From positions 24,664-88,663 of the forward strand of contig JAQYWC010000004.1 in NCBI GenBank assembly GCA_030145245.1: a stretch of DNA of 64,000 nt. Reading direction: 5' to 3'. The notes under the pieces are model-generated. The model ran no database searches, was not told the origin of the DNA, and saw only the letters and a program-made list of their open reading frames with translations. The stretch is from Desulfobacterium sp. (lineage in GTDB: Bacteria; Desulfobacterota; Desulfobacteria; Desulfobacterales; Desulfobacteraceae). This document shows, piece by piece, positions 53,562-63,767 of this stretch (its first letter is position 1; every line of letters starts with the position of its first letter). The position numbers were made by a program, and so were the translations under genes.

Positions 53562-56500
53562 TCAAATCAGACTGTTAATCCGGTCCGCTAATCCAGAAGC
53601 AGCCCGGGGATCCTGAAGTAATACCTTGGAGCAATCCCTGATAGAAAGGAGAAACTCCTCGATCTCGTTCGCAGGCGACGGCAGATCATCCAGGAATGCA
53701 GTGGCTGAAGCACACGGGGCATCGCAGTCAGGGAGGTCAAACAACTTCATGGCCGCGAAATACTCTGCCACAGGATCAAGAACGAATGTCAGTCGTGTTC
53801 CACTTGGGTCCGGGGCATGGAGCAGAAGCAGCTTTTCCTGGATATACGCCAGACGAGCCCCGCTGTCCTCTCCGTCCATGGCAGCCAGGATGTCGGCCCT
53901 GGCTGCAGGCATGGGCCGCCCCGTCTTTTTCAGGCACATCCAGGCAATGACCTTTATGTCGGCGATGATGTTTATGTCGGTGGGGGCTGTTTCGGCCTTA
54001 TTCCGGTTCAACTCCACCACATAATCCAGCATAAGGTTGGGAACATCCGTTGCCATTTTATCCACCTTTCCACTATCCAGCGCCATGACGAGTTGATCGG
54101 CGTAGATCTTGGCAAGGAGCACCGTAATGTCACGATCGCCAACCACCCGTGTTAATTTTGCGCATGCGTCAAAGAAGCTGGAATCATCGAAATCCTGGCG
54201 TCTGTCCAAATGCCGGAGATAGGCTCCCAGAAAGTCTGACACGTAACTACCTGCAATACGGGTTGGCATAATGCGGGACATGGGAACATTGTCCAGTGTT
54301 TCCCGTTGCCTGGAGGTGATAATCAGGGCGCTGGCTGGAAAATTGGCGGCTGCTGGGTTCATGATGTCCCGTGAGCCTCCGTTCATTTCCGACAAATGGT
54401 CGACAATGACAAGTAATCGGCGCCGGCGCATCAGTCTGTCCAGCAATTCCATGGGGATATCGGTTTCCAGATCGTAAACCCGGCTCAAAAGCCCTTGGAC
54501 CGTTTGGCTGAGCGGATGAACGGTATCGCCTTCCCCAGCTTCAATATCGTGCTCTACCAGGATCGGGAGCATGGGATGGGGGGCCGGGCTTTCCCCTGAT
54601 ATGGCCCAAAGAGCGATCTGGCATGCAAGGCTTGTCTTTCCTGAACCGCCTTCTCCATGAATAAGAAGGAGTGCGCGTTTGCGTGCGAAGACAGGGCGAA
54701 GTTCCGCTGGTGTCAAATCGGCAACGGTCTCCCCGTCAAGGCCGACAGGCAGGGGGATGTGGATGTGCCGTGCACGTACGGTTTCCAATTGCCCGAAAGC
54801 TTCTCTGGCGGTTCCCAGATGTTCCCGGACCCAGGCATCAAGCACCCTGGGTCGATAGATGAGTAAGTCTGCCATACGGTTTGAGCGAATCGCCAGGACC
54901 TTGACATTAATTGTCTCAGGAAGTTTGACAAAGTTGGCGAGGGTCAGGAGCGTCAATGGGCGAACCCAGTAGAGAGTAAGCCAGATCAACGCAAGCCCGC
55001 CCAAGGCGGCGGATGTGCCAACCGCGGACCAAAATTTCTTAGTATCTTTCTGGGCGTACTTTACTACGCTGTCCCAGGGCGACGGGGATATATTCTCGAG
55101 ATACCTGACCGAAATGCGCATGGGTTCCAGGATACGCTTATCAAATTGATAGAAGGGAAACAGGTTAGCATCCAACTGATAGAAGGACGGGTAATCATCC
55201 CAGCCATCATAATCGTTGAAGGTGGGGTTCTTTAGATTGTCGATAATGGGATAGTTTTTATTGAAGAACTTAAAGAGTCCGCCCTCATTTTTTTGATTTT
55301 TGAAGAGCTCGACCGGGTATCTTTGCCGGAATTCCTCGACAGCCGTTTTCACCATTTTTAGCTCCGGGAGTCGATTTGTATTCAGTTCTTCTTCATGACG
55401 CTTCACGATTGCGTTGAGGGTGTGAGACAACTGTCCCCCGATGATTGCGTTATGCACATTCTTACATTGCTGAGCGTAATCTTCCCACGTTTCCGGGTCG
55501 TTAATAAAGGGATATCTCTGAAGTGGTGCTGATGGCGTGGTTCTGCGAAGTAAATCGTTTATCGATGTGATTGTTGCGGCATCCTCAAGGGGGAATCTGG
55601 GCAACAGGGCCACGAATTGCTGCGTAGTGAAGGCAATGCTAAGTATGTCCTCTATGTCCTCTATGGGTTCCATTTCTTTTTCGACAGATTGAAAATTGAG
55701 TGAAATACGAGAGAGGATGGCCTGTAGTCCTATTTTTCGCGTACTGCTGAGACTATCTGCAGCCTTTACGGCATATTTGGTTGGGCCCGCTTTTCCGACC
55801 GTTTCAATTAAGGCATTTTGCGCGGACTCGAACTTAATAAGCCGGTGCAAAAGATAAATATGATTGTCTATATTAGCAAATTGCCGTTTTCGCATGTCCT
55901 TGACGGTGGGATTGATTGTTGTCTCACCGACTTTTTCGAGTAAGTCGACGGCATCATAATCGTCGATTGCCCCAATGAGTCCCGGGATAAATTTCGCAAG
56001 GGTCGTTGCGGGGCGGTTCTCAAGCATTTTGAGTGCTTCATTCCTACAGGTACTGTTCTTCTCCCGTGATAATATGCCGTTGAGGAACTCCACGTCGATG
56101 GATCCTTTGTCACCCAGACTTTTCTTATAAGCGCGGAGAAGAGCACTTTTTATTGAAGGGGCGGCATCATTGGAATTAGCGATTTTCCGGATGGCTTGTT
56201 CTATGGCCTGGGTAACTTCTGTAGATGATGAGCCTTTTTTTGTGATGATGTCGGCAGCAAAAAGGATTTTCTTGTCTGTCCCTTTTCCCAGCGTTTCGAC
56301 CAGTGCAGGACTTAATTGATTGAGAGGAGGGCATTGAAAATGATCTGTATCCTGTAAATCCAGTTCATAATCTTCAATGGACAGGAAGGCTGCGTTAAGT
56401 TTGGCGGTGTCTTTCGTGCCAAAGGATATCAATGCGTGTCCGGCAGCCGAACGAACCTCGCCTGGCTCACTGTTTTCCGAAATAATGCGTTCCAACAGGT

Positions 56501-57614
56501 CGACATACCCTGCCTCTCTCAGTTCCTTCCGGAGGGAAGCCAACACGTTCCGGTCAGTGGAAACAAGGCTCTTGTCTCTTTTTGAAATTTGCTCAAGGGA
56601 TTGTATGGCTCGCCGGCGTGCTAAGGGCGTCGCGCTTTTATGGCGGGCAAGTTCCCGTAAGCCTGGGAGTATCGAAAGTCCGATTGAACCTAATATTGGG
56701 AGCATCGGAACCCCGAGAGAAGATGAAAGTGCGTATTCTTCCTGTCTTTCCCACAGGGCATCACCGTTTCGGAGGGATTGGATGAGGGCTGGTCCGGCAG
56801 CATGACCCAGTGGTTCAATCGCAAGTTGAAGATTTTCGACACTGTTTTTTTCGTTCCTGTTGGACAGTGCAGTGATCAGCGGAACAAATTCGACTGCCTT
56901 TTCTCGGAGGTCACTAATTGCGCTCAACGCCGCCTTTGCATCATCTCTTGACGAGTCCGGGGCTAATAATTGCCGTAAGAGATTCTTGCTGCCCGGCGTA
57001 GTCGCTTTCAAAGAGCCGATGGCCTGGGCCATGTTCTGCTGCAATGTCGGATCCCTTGGGAGGCCAGAAATCAACAGATCCAAGTATGGAATGACCGGGG
57101 CGCCCAGGTTGCCGATGTCAAAGAGCATGAATTTCTTGGACTTCGGAGCAACGGATGGATCAAGCAACCAGTTCGTCAGGTGATCGACAGCCGCCTTGGC
57201 ACCTTTTGGCCCCAACGTAAACAGAGAATTTAATGCGGCTTTCTGCTTCGCTCGATCGTAATGCGGCAAATTGTTTAGCAAAGCATTTATAACGTCGGTA
57301 CTGTCATCACCGATTTCGCCGAAGGCCGTCAGTATATTAGAATCTGGGAATTCTCCGGAGGTGGTATTGGAAAGAACCTCCAGCAACCCGGGAATCGCCT
57401 GGGATCCGGCACTGACGACAAGCTTCATCGCATCTTGGGCGTCATTGTGATGGGTCCTTGGATCTGCGAGAATGCTGATTTGCTTCCTGAGTTCAGTGTC
57501 GCTTGGCCCGGCTTTCGCTGATGCGAAGGAAAGCATGGACACAAGGATGCACAATACAACGCCGGCGGTCGATTTGCGAATCCGTACAAGAAAATGATCA
57601 ATAAACCATCCCAT
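53562..57614 (-). CDS. Membrane-anchored STAND-type NTPase with extracytoplasmic HEAT repeats
   Basis: 1350 residues. An N-terminal hydrophobic segment (TAGVVLCILVSMLSFASAKA) looks like a signal peptide or anchor. Residues ~35-760 are alpha-helical with HEAT-like repeats (e.g. AIPGLLEVLSN, LDLLISGLPRDP, VEFVPLITALSN). A TM helix lies at ~862-890 (SAALGGLALIWLTLYWV). The cytoplasmic part holds a P-loop GEGGSGKTSLA near 983 and a Walker B LLVIVDHLSE near 1065, then ALIITSRQRE, as in NACHT/STAND NTPases, and a helical end. The layout suggests an outside sensor with an inside NTPase switch. Function unknown. Confidence 0.72.
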   Translation of the reverse strand: MGWFIDHFLVRIRKSTAGVVLCILVSMLSFASAKAGPSDTELRKQISILADPRTHHNDAQDAMKLVVSAGSQAIPGLLEVLSNTTSGEFPDSNILTAFGEIGDDSTDVINALLNNLPHYDRAKQKAALNSLFTLGPKGAKAAVDHLTNWLLDPSVAPKSKKFMLFDIGNLGAPVIPYLDLLISGLPRDPTLQQNMAQAIGSLKATTPGSKNLLRQLLAPDSSRDDAKAALSAISDLREKAVEFVPLITALSNRNEKNSVENLQLAIEPLGHAAGPALIQSLRNGDALWERQEEYALSSSLGVPMLPILGSIGLSILPGLRELARHKSATPLARRRAIQSLEQISKRDKSLVSTDRNVLASLRKELREAGYVDLLERIISENSEPGEVRSAAGHALISFGTKDTAKLNAAFLSIEDYELDLQDTDHFQCPPLNQLSPALVETLGKGTDKKILFAADIITKKGSSSTEVTQAIEQAIRKIANSNDAAPSIKSALLRAYKKSLGDKGSIDVEFLNGILSREKNSTCRNEALKMLENRPATTLAKFIPGLIGAIDDYDAVDLLEKVGETTINPTVKDMRKRQFANIDNHIYLLHRLIKFESAQNALIETVGKAGPTKYAVKAADSLSSTRKIGLQAILSRISLNFQSVEKEMEPIEDIEDILSIAFTTQQFVALLPRFPLEDAATITSINDLLRRTTPSAPLQRYPFINDPETWEDYAQQCKNVHNAIIGGQLSHTLNAIVKRHEEELNTNRLPELKMVKTAVEEFRQRYPVELFKNQKNEGGLFKFFNKNYPIIDNLKNPTFNDYDGWDDYPSFYQLDANLFPFYQFDKRILEPMRISVRYLENISPSPWDSVVKYAQKDTKKFWSAVGTSAALGGLALIWLTLYWVRPLTLLTLANFVKLPETINVKVLAIRSNRMADLLIYRPRVLDAWVREHLGTAREAFGQLETVRARHIHIPLPVGLDGETVADLTPAELRPVFARKRALLLIHGEGGSGKTSLACQIALWAISGESPAPHPMLPILVEHDIEAGEGDTVHPLSQTVQGLLSRVYDLETDIPMELLDRLMRRRRLLVIVDHLSEMNGGSRDIMNPAAANFPASALIITSRQRETLDNVPMSRIMPTRIAGSYVSDFLGAYLRHLDRRQDFDDSSFFDACAKLTRVVGDRDITVLLAKIYADQLVMALDSGKVDKMATDVPNLMLDYVVELNRNKAETAPTDINIIADIKVIAWMCLKKTGRPMPAARADILAAMDGEDSGARLAYIQEKLLLLHAPDPSGTRLTFVLDPVAEYFAAMKLFDLPDCDAPCASATAFLDDLPSPANEIEEFLLSIRDCSKVLLQDPRAASGLADRINSLI

Positions 57615-57974
57615 GGATTGTGCTCCCCAATATAAGATCCGGGTAAGATTACTAAAACAAATTGTTTGTGAACGGTTATCCGTATCAAATACAGCAGGGT
57701 TTTACAACTGATTTTGCCTGACGACTCCCAGCGTGTTCCAGGGGATTTTTTTTTATCAGGCGGGCTCGATATCGGTGAGTGATGTAGTCATATGAATCAT
57801 GGATGTTTGAATGCATAAGTGAGCCGGTTATGACAAAGCCGTAAAGAGGAGGCATTCAAACACCTTACTTAACTGGGGCAGATTCCCTGGTTGAGAAGTA
57901 AGGTGTCCCGGGATTTAACGGCTTTTGCAATTAAGGCAAAAGCCGTTTGAGTATTGGGTTAATAAAGCGCTTAG
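57615..57974. other. 360-bp region with no gene but three perfect inverted repeats
   Basis: Between the STAND gene start and the RND pump gene end. It holds the hairpin cluster described separately (57804-57947). The STAND promoter, on the minus strand, should lie near 57640-57700. No conserved protein frame is seen. Confidence 0.5.
57804..57947. repeat. Cluster of three perfect inverted repeats
   Basis: IR1: tgtttgaatgc 57804-57814 with gcattcaaaca 57852-57862. IR2: acaccttactt 57860-57870 with aagtaaggtgt 57896-57906. IR3: aacggcttttgc 57917-57928 with gcaaaagccgtt 57936-57947. Arms are 11, 11 and 12 bp with no mismatch, and IR1 and IR2 share three bases. There is no T-run, so none is an ideal terminator alone, although IR3 is 28 bp after the pump gene stop and could help end the efflux transcript. 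Confidence 0.8.
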
Positions 57975-60900
57975 TTATCCTTTTACGATCTTCTGGTGTT
58001 CCGGTTCCCTGATGTTGAAAAAGATGGCATAGAGCACCGGTACAACGATCATTGTCAGGATGGTACCAAATGTGAGGCCGGCCATGACGGTCACAGCAAG
58101 CCCGATCCAGAAAACATCCTGGAGCAGGGGGATAACCCCGAGAACCGTGGTTGCCGCAGCCAGAGCCACGGGCCGCAGCCGGGAAACAGCAGCCTCGACC
58201 ACCGCATCATAGGGGGCATAGCCATCGGATAGGTTGAGGTTCACCTGGTCCAGCAGCACAATGGCGTTCTTTATCATCATGCCCGCAAGGCTCATGGCCC
58301 CCAGCAGCGCCAGAAAACCAAAGGGCGTGTTAAACAACAGGAGCCCTGCCGTAATACCGATGGCGGCAAAGGGGATGGTCGCCACAATAATCATGGGCGG
58401 ACGGAATGTGTTGAACAGGGCCACAAGGATGAAAGCGACAATCACGACGGCCGGAATCACGCCGGGCACCAGGGATTGTTTTGCTTTCAGGGAATCCTCA
58501 TGCTCACCACCCCACTCCATGGTATAGCCCCCGGGAAGTTTGATCTTTTCAATCTCTTCCAGCACGCTCGACCGGAGGGCGGGAAGGGTGACCCCGGGAA
58601 CGGGGTTTGCCTGGACCTTGATGGTTCGCCGCCGGTCCCTTCGCCAGATCATGGCATCTTCCCACTCTGTGTCAATGCCGTCGGTGACCTGGGAGAGGGG
58701 CACGCTCTTGGTTGAAAGGGCGGGCCGGACCTGAAGCGTATCCATATTATTGATATTGGTCCTTTCTTTCTCCGTGTGCCGCATGATGATGGGAATCATG
58801 CTGTCGCCTTCCCGGTACATGCCGACCCGGCGGCCGTCAAATGCCCGTTTGGTGGCTCTGGCAATATCTTCCCTGGTGACGGATGCCCAGCGGGCCCGCT
58901 CTTCGTTGAACTCCGGCACGACCTTCTGGACCCGCTGGCGCCAGTCCGTGCGTGCGTAAGCACACAGGGGGCTTTTATCCAGAATACCGGTGACTTCACC
59001 GGCCAGTGAACGGAGGATGTCCGGGTCGGCATCCCCCGGCCCGATGATCCTCAGATCAAATTTCCATGTTTTGGAAGGGCCTACACCATATTTCCTCAAC
59101 GGGACAAGTGAATCCGGGTAATTTTCCTGGAACCAGTCCCGGAGATCCGTGATCACGTCGTCGATCTCCTTGAAATCATGCACATTGACAATAAACTGTG
59201 CATAGGAGGAGTAGGCGCGTTCCGGCTCCACCGGCAGGTAGAACCTCGGAGGGCCGGACCCGATAAAGGTCGCCACATTGGCCACCCGCTTATCCCCAAG
59301 AATTTTCTTCTCAGCCCGTTTAAGGTCCTCGGAGACCTGTTCAATCCTGGTTCCTTCCGGAGCCCAGTAATCAATCATAAATTTGGTCATGCTGGAATCG
59401 GGAAAGAAGAGCTTATCCGTTTTTCCAAAACCAAGGCCTGCGATAACGAGCAGTAAAACCATGAATCCCATGGTTGCCCACCTTCTGCGAATGGCCATGC
59501 CCAGAACCTTGCGGAACATCTGATAGAATTTATCGCCGTAGGGATCTTTAGCCGCCTCTCCGGCCTTACTCCCTGGCAGCAGATCAATGCATTGGAGGGG
59601 GGTGACGGTCATGGAGATGACCCAGCTGAGCATAAGTGAGATCGCCACAACCGTGAACAGTGTCCGGCAATACTCCCCGGCCCCCTCTGTGGACGAATAG
59701 ATGGGGTAGAAAGCCATGACGGCAATGATGGTTGCCCCCAGGAGGGGCATGGCGGGCTGTTTGGCCGATTCAATGGCTGCCTTTATCCGGTCCTTGCCTG
59801 ACTGGACCCGTATGACAATGCCGTCGGCAACAACGATGGCATTATCGACCATCATTCCCAGGGCAATGATCAGCGCCCCCAGGGACATGCGCTGGAGATC
59901 AATACCCAAAAGCGCCATAACCAGGAAACTTGCCAGAATGGTCAGGACTAGCGCCCCCCCGATAATGAGCCCAAGGCGAACGCCCATGAAAATAGCAAGA
60001 ATCACCAGCACGATGGCCACAGCTTCCATAAAACTGATCAGAAATCCGTTGACCGCTTCCGACACAATATCGGACTGCCAGTGGAAACGGCTCACTTCAA
60101 TTCCCATGGGAAGGCCGCCGATCAATTCATCCAGGCGCTTATCAATGGCGTTGCCCACATCCACGATGTTGACCCCGGGTATATTGGTCAGTGAGATGAC
60201 AAGGGCAGGGTGGCCGTCGTACCGCATGAGGTTTGTGGCGGGTTCCTGATATCCCCGGCGGATGGTTCCGATGTCCCGGATCCGGATCAGTTCGGACCGG
60301 CTCTCACCACTTCCCCCTGATTTCATCTGGGCCAAATCCATAACACTCGGCCGGATGGTCAGGTTCCCGATGTCCTCCGGGGATTGAAATTCTCCTGTGG
60401 AGGCGATGCGGAAGCGTTTGGTCTGGAGATCCAGTTTGCCGGAATCAACCACCATATTTTGTTGCTGAAGTGTCTGGACAATGCTTTCATCGCTCAGGGC
60501 AAGGGCGGCCAGCTGGCTCTCCGACACATCCAGATAGATCACTTTCTGCTGAACACCCCAGAGTTCCACCCGGGCCACCCCTTTGACAAGGCTGAGTTCT
60601 TTTTTGATATCTTTGGCATACTTTTCCATCTCGGCATAGTCAAAACCATCCCCCATCAACGCCAGCTGGAACCCGTACACATCCCCGAAATCGTCGTTGA
60701 TGACAGGCCGTCCCGCACCGGAGGGCAGGGTGCTTTCAATATCCCGTATCTTACGCCGCAGCATATCCCAGATCTGGGGGAGCTTTTTCGACCAATATTC
60801 TGACTTGATCTCCACCTTGACAAGTGAGAGGCCGGCCCGTGAATCAGACTCAATGTAATACACCTCACCCATCTCCTGGATGGCAAGTTCAATACGGTCG

Positions 60901-61091
60901 GTGACTTCGAGCTCCACCTCCCCGGGACTGGCCCCGGGGTAGGGGGTGGCAATCATGGCTGTTTTAACCGTAAACGCCGGATCCTCCAGTTGTCCCAGGG
61001 AGAAAAAGGCGGCAAGTCCGGCCACGGCAAAAAGGAAGACCGCAAAATAGGTCAGGGTTTTCTTTTCAATGGCAAACGCTGTAAGGTTCAT
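57975..61091 (-). CDS. RND efflux pump, inner-membrane transporter
   Basis: 1038 residues. The N-terminal TM1 (TYFAVFLFAVAGLAAFFSLG) is followed by EDPAFTVKTAMIATPYPGASPGEVE-type sequence; two large periplasmic loops and the usual 12 TM helices. MVDNAIVVADGI near residue 412 lies in TM4 and carries the Asp typical of proton-relay helices of RND pumps. It is a full-length member of the AcrB/CzcA superfamily. The short 'QLEDPAF' start is typical of the multidrug-type branch rather than heavy-metal CzcA. It overlaps the upstream fusion gene by 4 bp (ATGA). Confidence 0.9.
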   Translation of the reverse strand: MNLTAFAIEKKTLTYFAVFLFAVAGLAAFFSLGQLEDPAFTVKTAMIATPYPGASPGEVELEVTDRIELAIQEMGEVYYIESDSRAGLSLVKVEIKSEYWSKKLPQIWDMLRRKIRDIESTLPSGAGRPVINDDFGDVYGFQLALMGDGFDYAEMEKYAKDIKKELSLVKGVARVELWGVQQKVIYLDVSESQLAALALSDESIVQTLQQQNMVVDSGKLDLQTKRFRIASTGEFQSPEDIGNLTIRPSVMDLAQMKSGGSGESRSELIRIRDIGTIRRGYQEPATNLMRYDGHPALVISLTNIPGVNIVDVGNAIDKRLDELIGGLPMGIEVSRFHWQSDIVSEAVNGFLISFMEAVAIVLVILAIFMGVRLGLIIGGALVLTILASFLVMALLGIDLQRMSLGALIIALGMMVDNAIVVADGIVIRVQSGKDRIKAAIESAKQPAMPLLGATIIAVMAFYPIYSSTEGAGEYCRTLFTVVAISLMLSWVISMTVTPLQCIDLLPGSKAGEAAKDPYGDKFYQMFRKVLGMAIRRRWATMGFMVLLLVIAGLGFGKTDKLFFPDSSMTKFMIDYWAPEGTRIEQVSEDLKRAEKKILGDKRVANVATFIGSGPPRFYLPVEPERAYSSYAQFIVNVHDFKEIDDVITDLRDWFQENYPDSLVPLRKYGVGPSKTWKFDLRIIGPGDADPDILRSLAGEVTGILDKSPLCAYARTDWRQRVQKVVPEFNEERARWASVTREDIARATKRAFDGRRVGMYREGDSMIPIIMRHTEKERTNINNMDTLQVRPALSTKSVPLSQVTDGIDTEWEDAMIWRRDRRRTIKVQANPVPGVTLPALRSSVLEEIEKIKLPGGYTMEWGGEHEDSLKAKQSLVPGVIPAVVIVAFILVALFNTFRPPMIIVATIPFAAIGITAGLLLFNTPFGFLALLGAMSLAGMMIKNAIVLLDQVNLNLSDGYAPYDAVVEAAVSRLRPVALAAATTVLGVIPLLQDVFWIGLAVTVMAGLTFGTILTMIVVPVLYAIFFNIREPEHQKIVKG

Positions 61092-62152
61092 GAATCAGTC
61101 CCCGTTGCTGTTTTTTCCAGAAAGCGCACCTCCTCGCCCTCTTTCAGAAAATGGACACCGGCCGTTACAACAGCGTCTCCGACCTTCAGGGGCCCTTCCA
61201 CACGAATGCCGTAACTGGTCAACTGACCTGGAGTTACCTCACGCCTGGTGACGGTCATGGTTGTTTCATCAACCAGCCACACATAGGATTTGTTACCCTT
61301 CTCAAAGATAGCGGTAACAGGAATCTCGATGCCCTTTGATTTAAACTCCCGGGGCAGTTCCACGTTTCCGCTCACCTTACCCGCCATGCCCGGAAGGATT
61401 TTTATATCCTTTGGCTGATCCATAATCAACGTCACAGGATAGGTACGGGTCGCCTCAGATGCCTCGGTGCCTATCTCATCGATCCTTGCCGGAATGGCAC
61501 GGTCGGGAAAGGCGTCAAACCGGATTTTTGCCTCAGTGACATAGGAGACCAGGGAGATCAGGTTCTCCGGAATGGCAACGGTAAACTTGATTTTGGAGTC
61601 GTCCAGCAGGCGGAGCACTTCCTGTTTGGCCTGGAGCCGCTGGTAGGAATCCACATAAGTGACAGCGATCCCCCCGTCAAAGGGAGCCAGGAGTTTTGTA
61701 TCCCCTAGGTTTTTCGATTTGATCTTCACCTCTGCGCCAGCCACCTCCAGCTGGGCTTCCGCATTGGTCAGTTCCTGCTTGGCAACGGCCCCGGTCTTCA
61801 CGGCCCGGGCAATACGATCCCGGTGGGCTTTGGCCCGGTTTAATTCCGCGGTTGCCGCATTCAATTCGTTCTGGAAGGTCCGGGCATCGAGCCAGCCCAG
61901 GAGCTGGCCTTTCTTGACGACGTCGCCTTTTTTTACCTTCAGGTCCACCAGGGTTCCGCCAACCTCAAATCCGAGATTGACTTCCCGGGTGGCTTCCGCA
62001 CGCCCGGGGAAAGACCGTTTGGAAAGCCCGTCTGTATTTCCGAGCTTCACGACCCGCACCGGCCGGATCACTTTCTTCTCAACGACTTCTTTCTCACACC
62101 CCATAAAGAGCAGGGAGCACGAGAGTAATGTCACAGCAATTATATTTTTCAT
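61088..62152 (-). CDS. RND efflux periplasmic adaptor, lipoprotein
   Basis: 354 residues from the ATG at 62152 (ggag 8 bp upstream); a start four codons earlier is possible. Lipoprotein signal: VTLLSCSLLFMGCEKE, lipobox LFMGC. A membrane-fusion protein layout: lipoyl-like halves (GFEVGGTLVDLKVKKGDVVKKGQ and a later VTYVDSYQRLQAKQEVLRL), a helical hairpin around ATAELNRAKAHRDRI, and beta-barrel parts. It bridges the pump and the outer membrane factor. Confidence 0.88.
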   Translation of the reverse strand: MKNIIAVTLLSCSLLFMGCEKEVVEKKVIRPVRVVKLGNTDGLSKRSFPGRAEATREVNLGFEVGGTLVDLKVKKGDVVKKGQLLGWLDARTFQNELNAATAELNRAKAHRDRIARAVKTGAVAKQELTNAEAQLEVAGAEVKIKSKNLGDTKLLAPFDGGIAVTYVDSYQRLQAKQEVLRLLDDSKIKFTVAIPENLISLVSYVTEAKIRFDAFPDRAIPARIDEIGTEASEATRTYPVTLIMDQPKDIKILPGMAGKVSGNVELPREFKSKGIEIPVTAIFEKGNKSYVWLVDETTMTVTRREVTPGQLTSYGIRVEGPLKVGDAVVTAGVHFLKEGEEVRFLEKTATGTDS

Positions 62153-62199
62153 CTGACACTCCATTCAAATCCCGACCTTAAGGCCGGGGATTGGAAATA

Positions 62200-63675
62200 T
62201 TACTTTTTCTCAGGTGCCGGCGGGGTCCAGCCGCCGCCCAGGGCCTTGTAGATCCGGATCAGATTCTGAACAACCTTTCCCTGGCTGTCCGCCAGGGCAT
62301 CCTGCTGTTGAAACAGGGTCCGTTCCAGGTCAAGCACGTTCTGGAAGTTGGCGACCCCGATCCTGTAAGCCTCTGACACCAGGTCTACGGATTTCTGAGC
62401 AGATGCCACCGACCGGAGGATGGCCTCTGCCCGCTTCATCTCCTGGGCATAGGCAACCATGGCGTTCTCAACCTCCTCCATGGCGGTCAGTATGGTCAGT
62501 TCATATGCTTTCAGCGCCTGTTCCGTTCTGGCATCCTCCACTTTAATCCGGTTCCTGACCTGTCCGGCGTTAAAGATATTCCACCGGAACGTGGGACCAA
62601 AGGTGAAAAACCGTGAAGAGCTTTCAAAAAGGTCGGTTGTCCCTTCGTATCCCAGGGAACCTGTCAGGGAAAAAGTGGGATAGAGATCCGCCCTGGCCAC
62701 TCCGATGCGGGCGGACTGGGCGGCAAGTTCCCGCTCTGCCTGCCGTATGTCAGGGCGCTGGCGCAGCAGGTTGGCCGGCAGGCCCACCAGGATCGTTTTT
62801 GAAGGTTGCGGAATTGCCTTTTCCCGGGACAGTTCTTCATAGAGTGCGCCCGGGGGCTTGCCCACCAGGACACCCAGGCGGTGGATGGCCTGGTTCAAAA
62901 GAATTTTCAGGGAAGGGATCACCGAGCGGGTGATCTCAAGGTTCATGGTTGCCTGATGTTTATCCAGCTCCGGGGCAAGCTCCGCCTCGAGCCGGTTCAT
63001 GGTCACTTCCAGGGTCTGTTGCTGGGTGGTTGCGTTGGCCCTGGCAAAGTGTATCCGGGCCTGGAGCGTACGGATGTTGACATAATTCAAGGCAATATCG
63101 GAATAGAGCAGGACCAGGGCATCCCTGTAGTTTTCCACAGAGGCCTGGAGGCCGGCCTGGGATGACTCCACCGACCGCCTGACCCGGCCCCAGAAATCAA
63201 GTTCCCATCCGGTGCTGAGCCCCAGGTTATAAAAGGTGTCAGGGTTATCCCCAAGAGGTGAGGAAAATTCATCGCTGCTCCGTTTCCTTATGGCATCTCC
63301 CGCACCTTTAAGATCCGGGTAGATATCCCCGGTGGCGATTCCCAACCTGGCCCGGGCTTCCTTGATCCGTGCCAGTGCCACCTGCAGTGAGATATTGTCC
63401 TCCGACGCCCGTTCAATCAAGCTGTTAAGAACAGGATCCTCCAAAAGCGTCCACCATGTTTCAAGAACCGGCTCTCCCTGATTAAGCCCTTTTACCAGTT
63501 CCTGGTGCCATGCATCCGGAACGGAAGGTTTGGGAAGGGTATAGTCCGGGCCGACGGCCGCACACCCCTGGATCAGGGCAAGGGCAAGGAATCCCAATAA
63601 CAGCCGGCAGCCCCATATCCCCGGCGGAATACGGGTCGAATTCTCTTCAGACCGGTTTTTTCTACTTATCATCAT
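62200..63675 (-). CDS. Outer membrane efflux factor, NodT/OprM family
   Basis: 491 residues. Lipoprotein signal with LALALIQGCAAVGPDY, then the NodT opening P-D-A-W-H-x-E. The family duplicated helix-rich body includes WWTLLEDPVLNSLIERA, GLSTGWELDFWGR and PTFSLTGSLGYEG. It is a TolC-like trimer channel. First gene of the operon, 48 bp before the adaptor gene, so the order is factor, adaptor, pump. No local regulator gene is present; a promoter must lie in 63676-63767. Confidence 0.9.
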   Translation of the reverse strand: MMISRKNRSEENSTRIPPGIWGCRLLLGFLALALIQGCAAVGPDYTLPKPSVPDAWHQELVKGLNQGEPVLETWWTLLEDPVLNSLIERASEDNISLQVALARIKEARARLGIATGDIYPDLKGAGDAIRKRSSDEFSSPLGDNPDTFYNLGLSTGWELDFWGRVRRSVESSQAGLQASVENYRDALVLLYSDIALNYVNIRTLQARIHFARANATTQQQTLEVTMNRLEAELAPELDKHQATMNLEITRSVIPSLKILLNQAIHRLGVLVGKPPGALYEELSREKAIPQPSKTILVGLPANLLRQRPDIRQAERELAAQSARIGVARADLYPTFSLTGSLGYEGTTDLFESSSRFFTFGPTFRWNIFNAGQVRNRIKVEDARTEQALKAYELTILTAMEEVENAMVAYAQEMKRAEAILRSVASAQKSVDLVSEAYRIGVANFQNVLDLERTLFQQQDALADSQGKVVQNLIRIYKALGGGWTPPAPEKK

Positions 63676-63767
63676 ATAGTCCTCCTTTTTTCAAAATCTG
63701 CCAAAAGATCGCACAGTATAAATGAAGTCAAGGAATAGAAATATGAGTTTTTACACAGGACGTCCCG

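Noticed and set aside
57860..57947. Integron attC-like site
   Set aside because: Inverted repeats are present, but no core gttrrry/ryyyaac pair and no integrase or cassette array were found.
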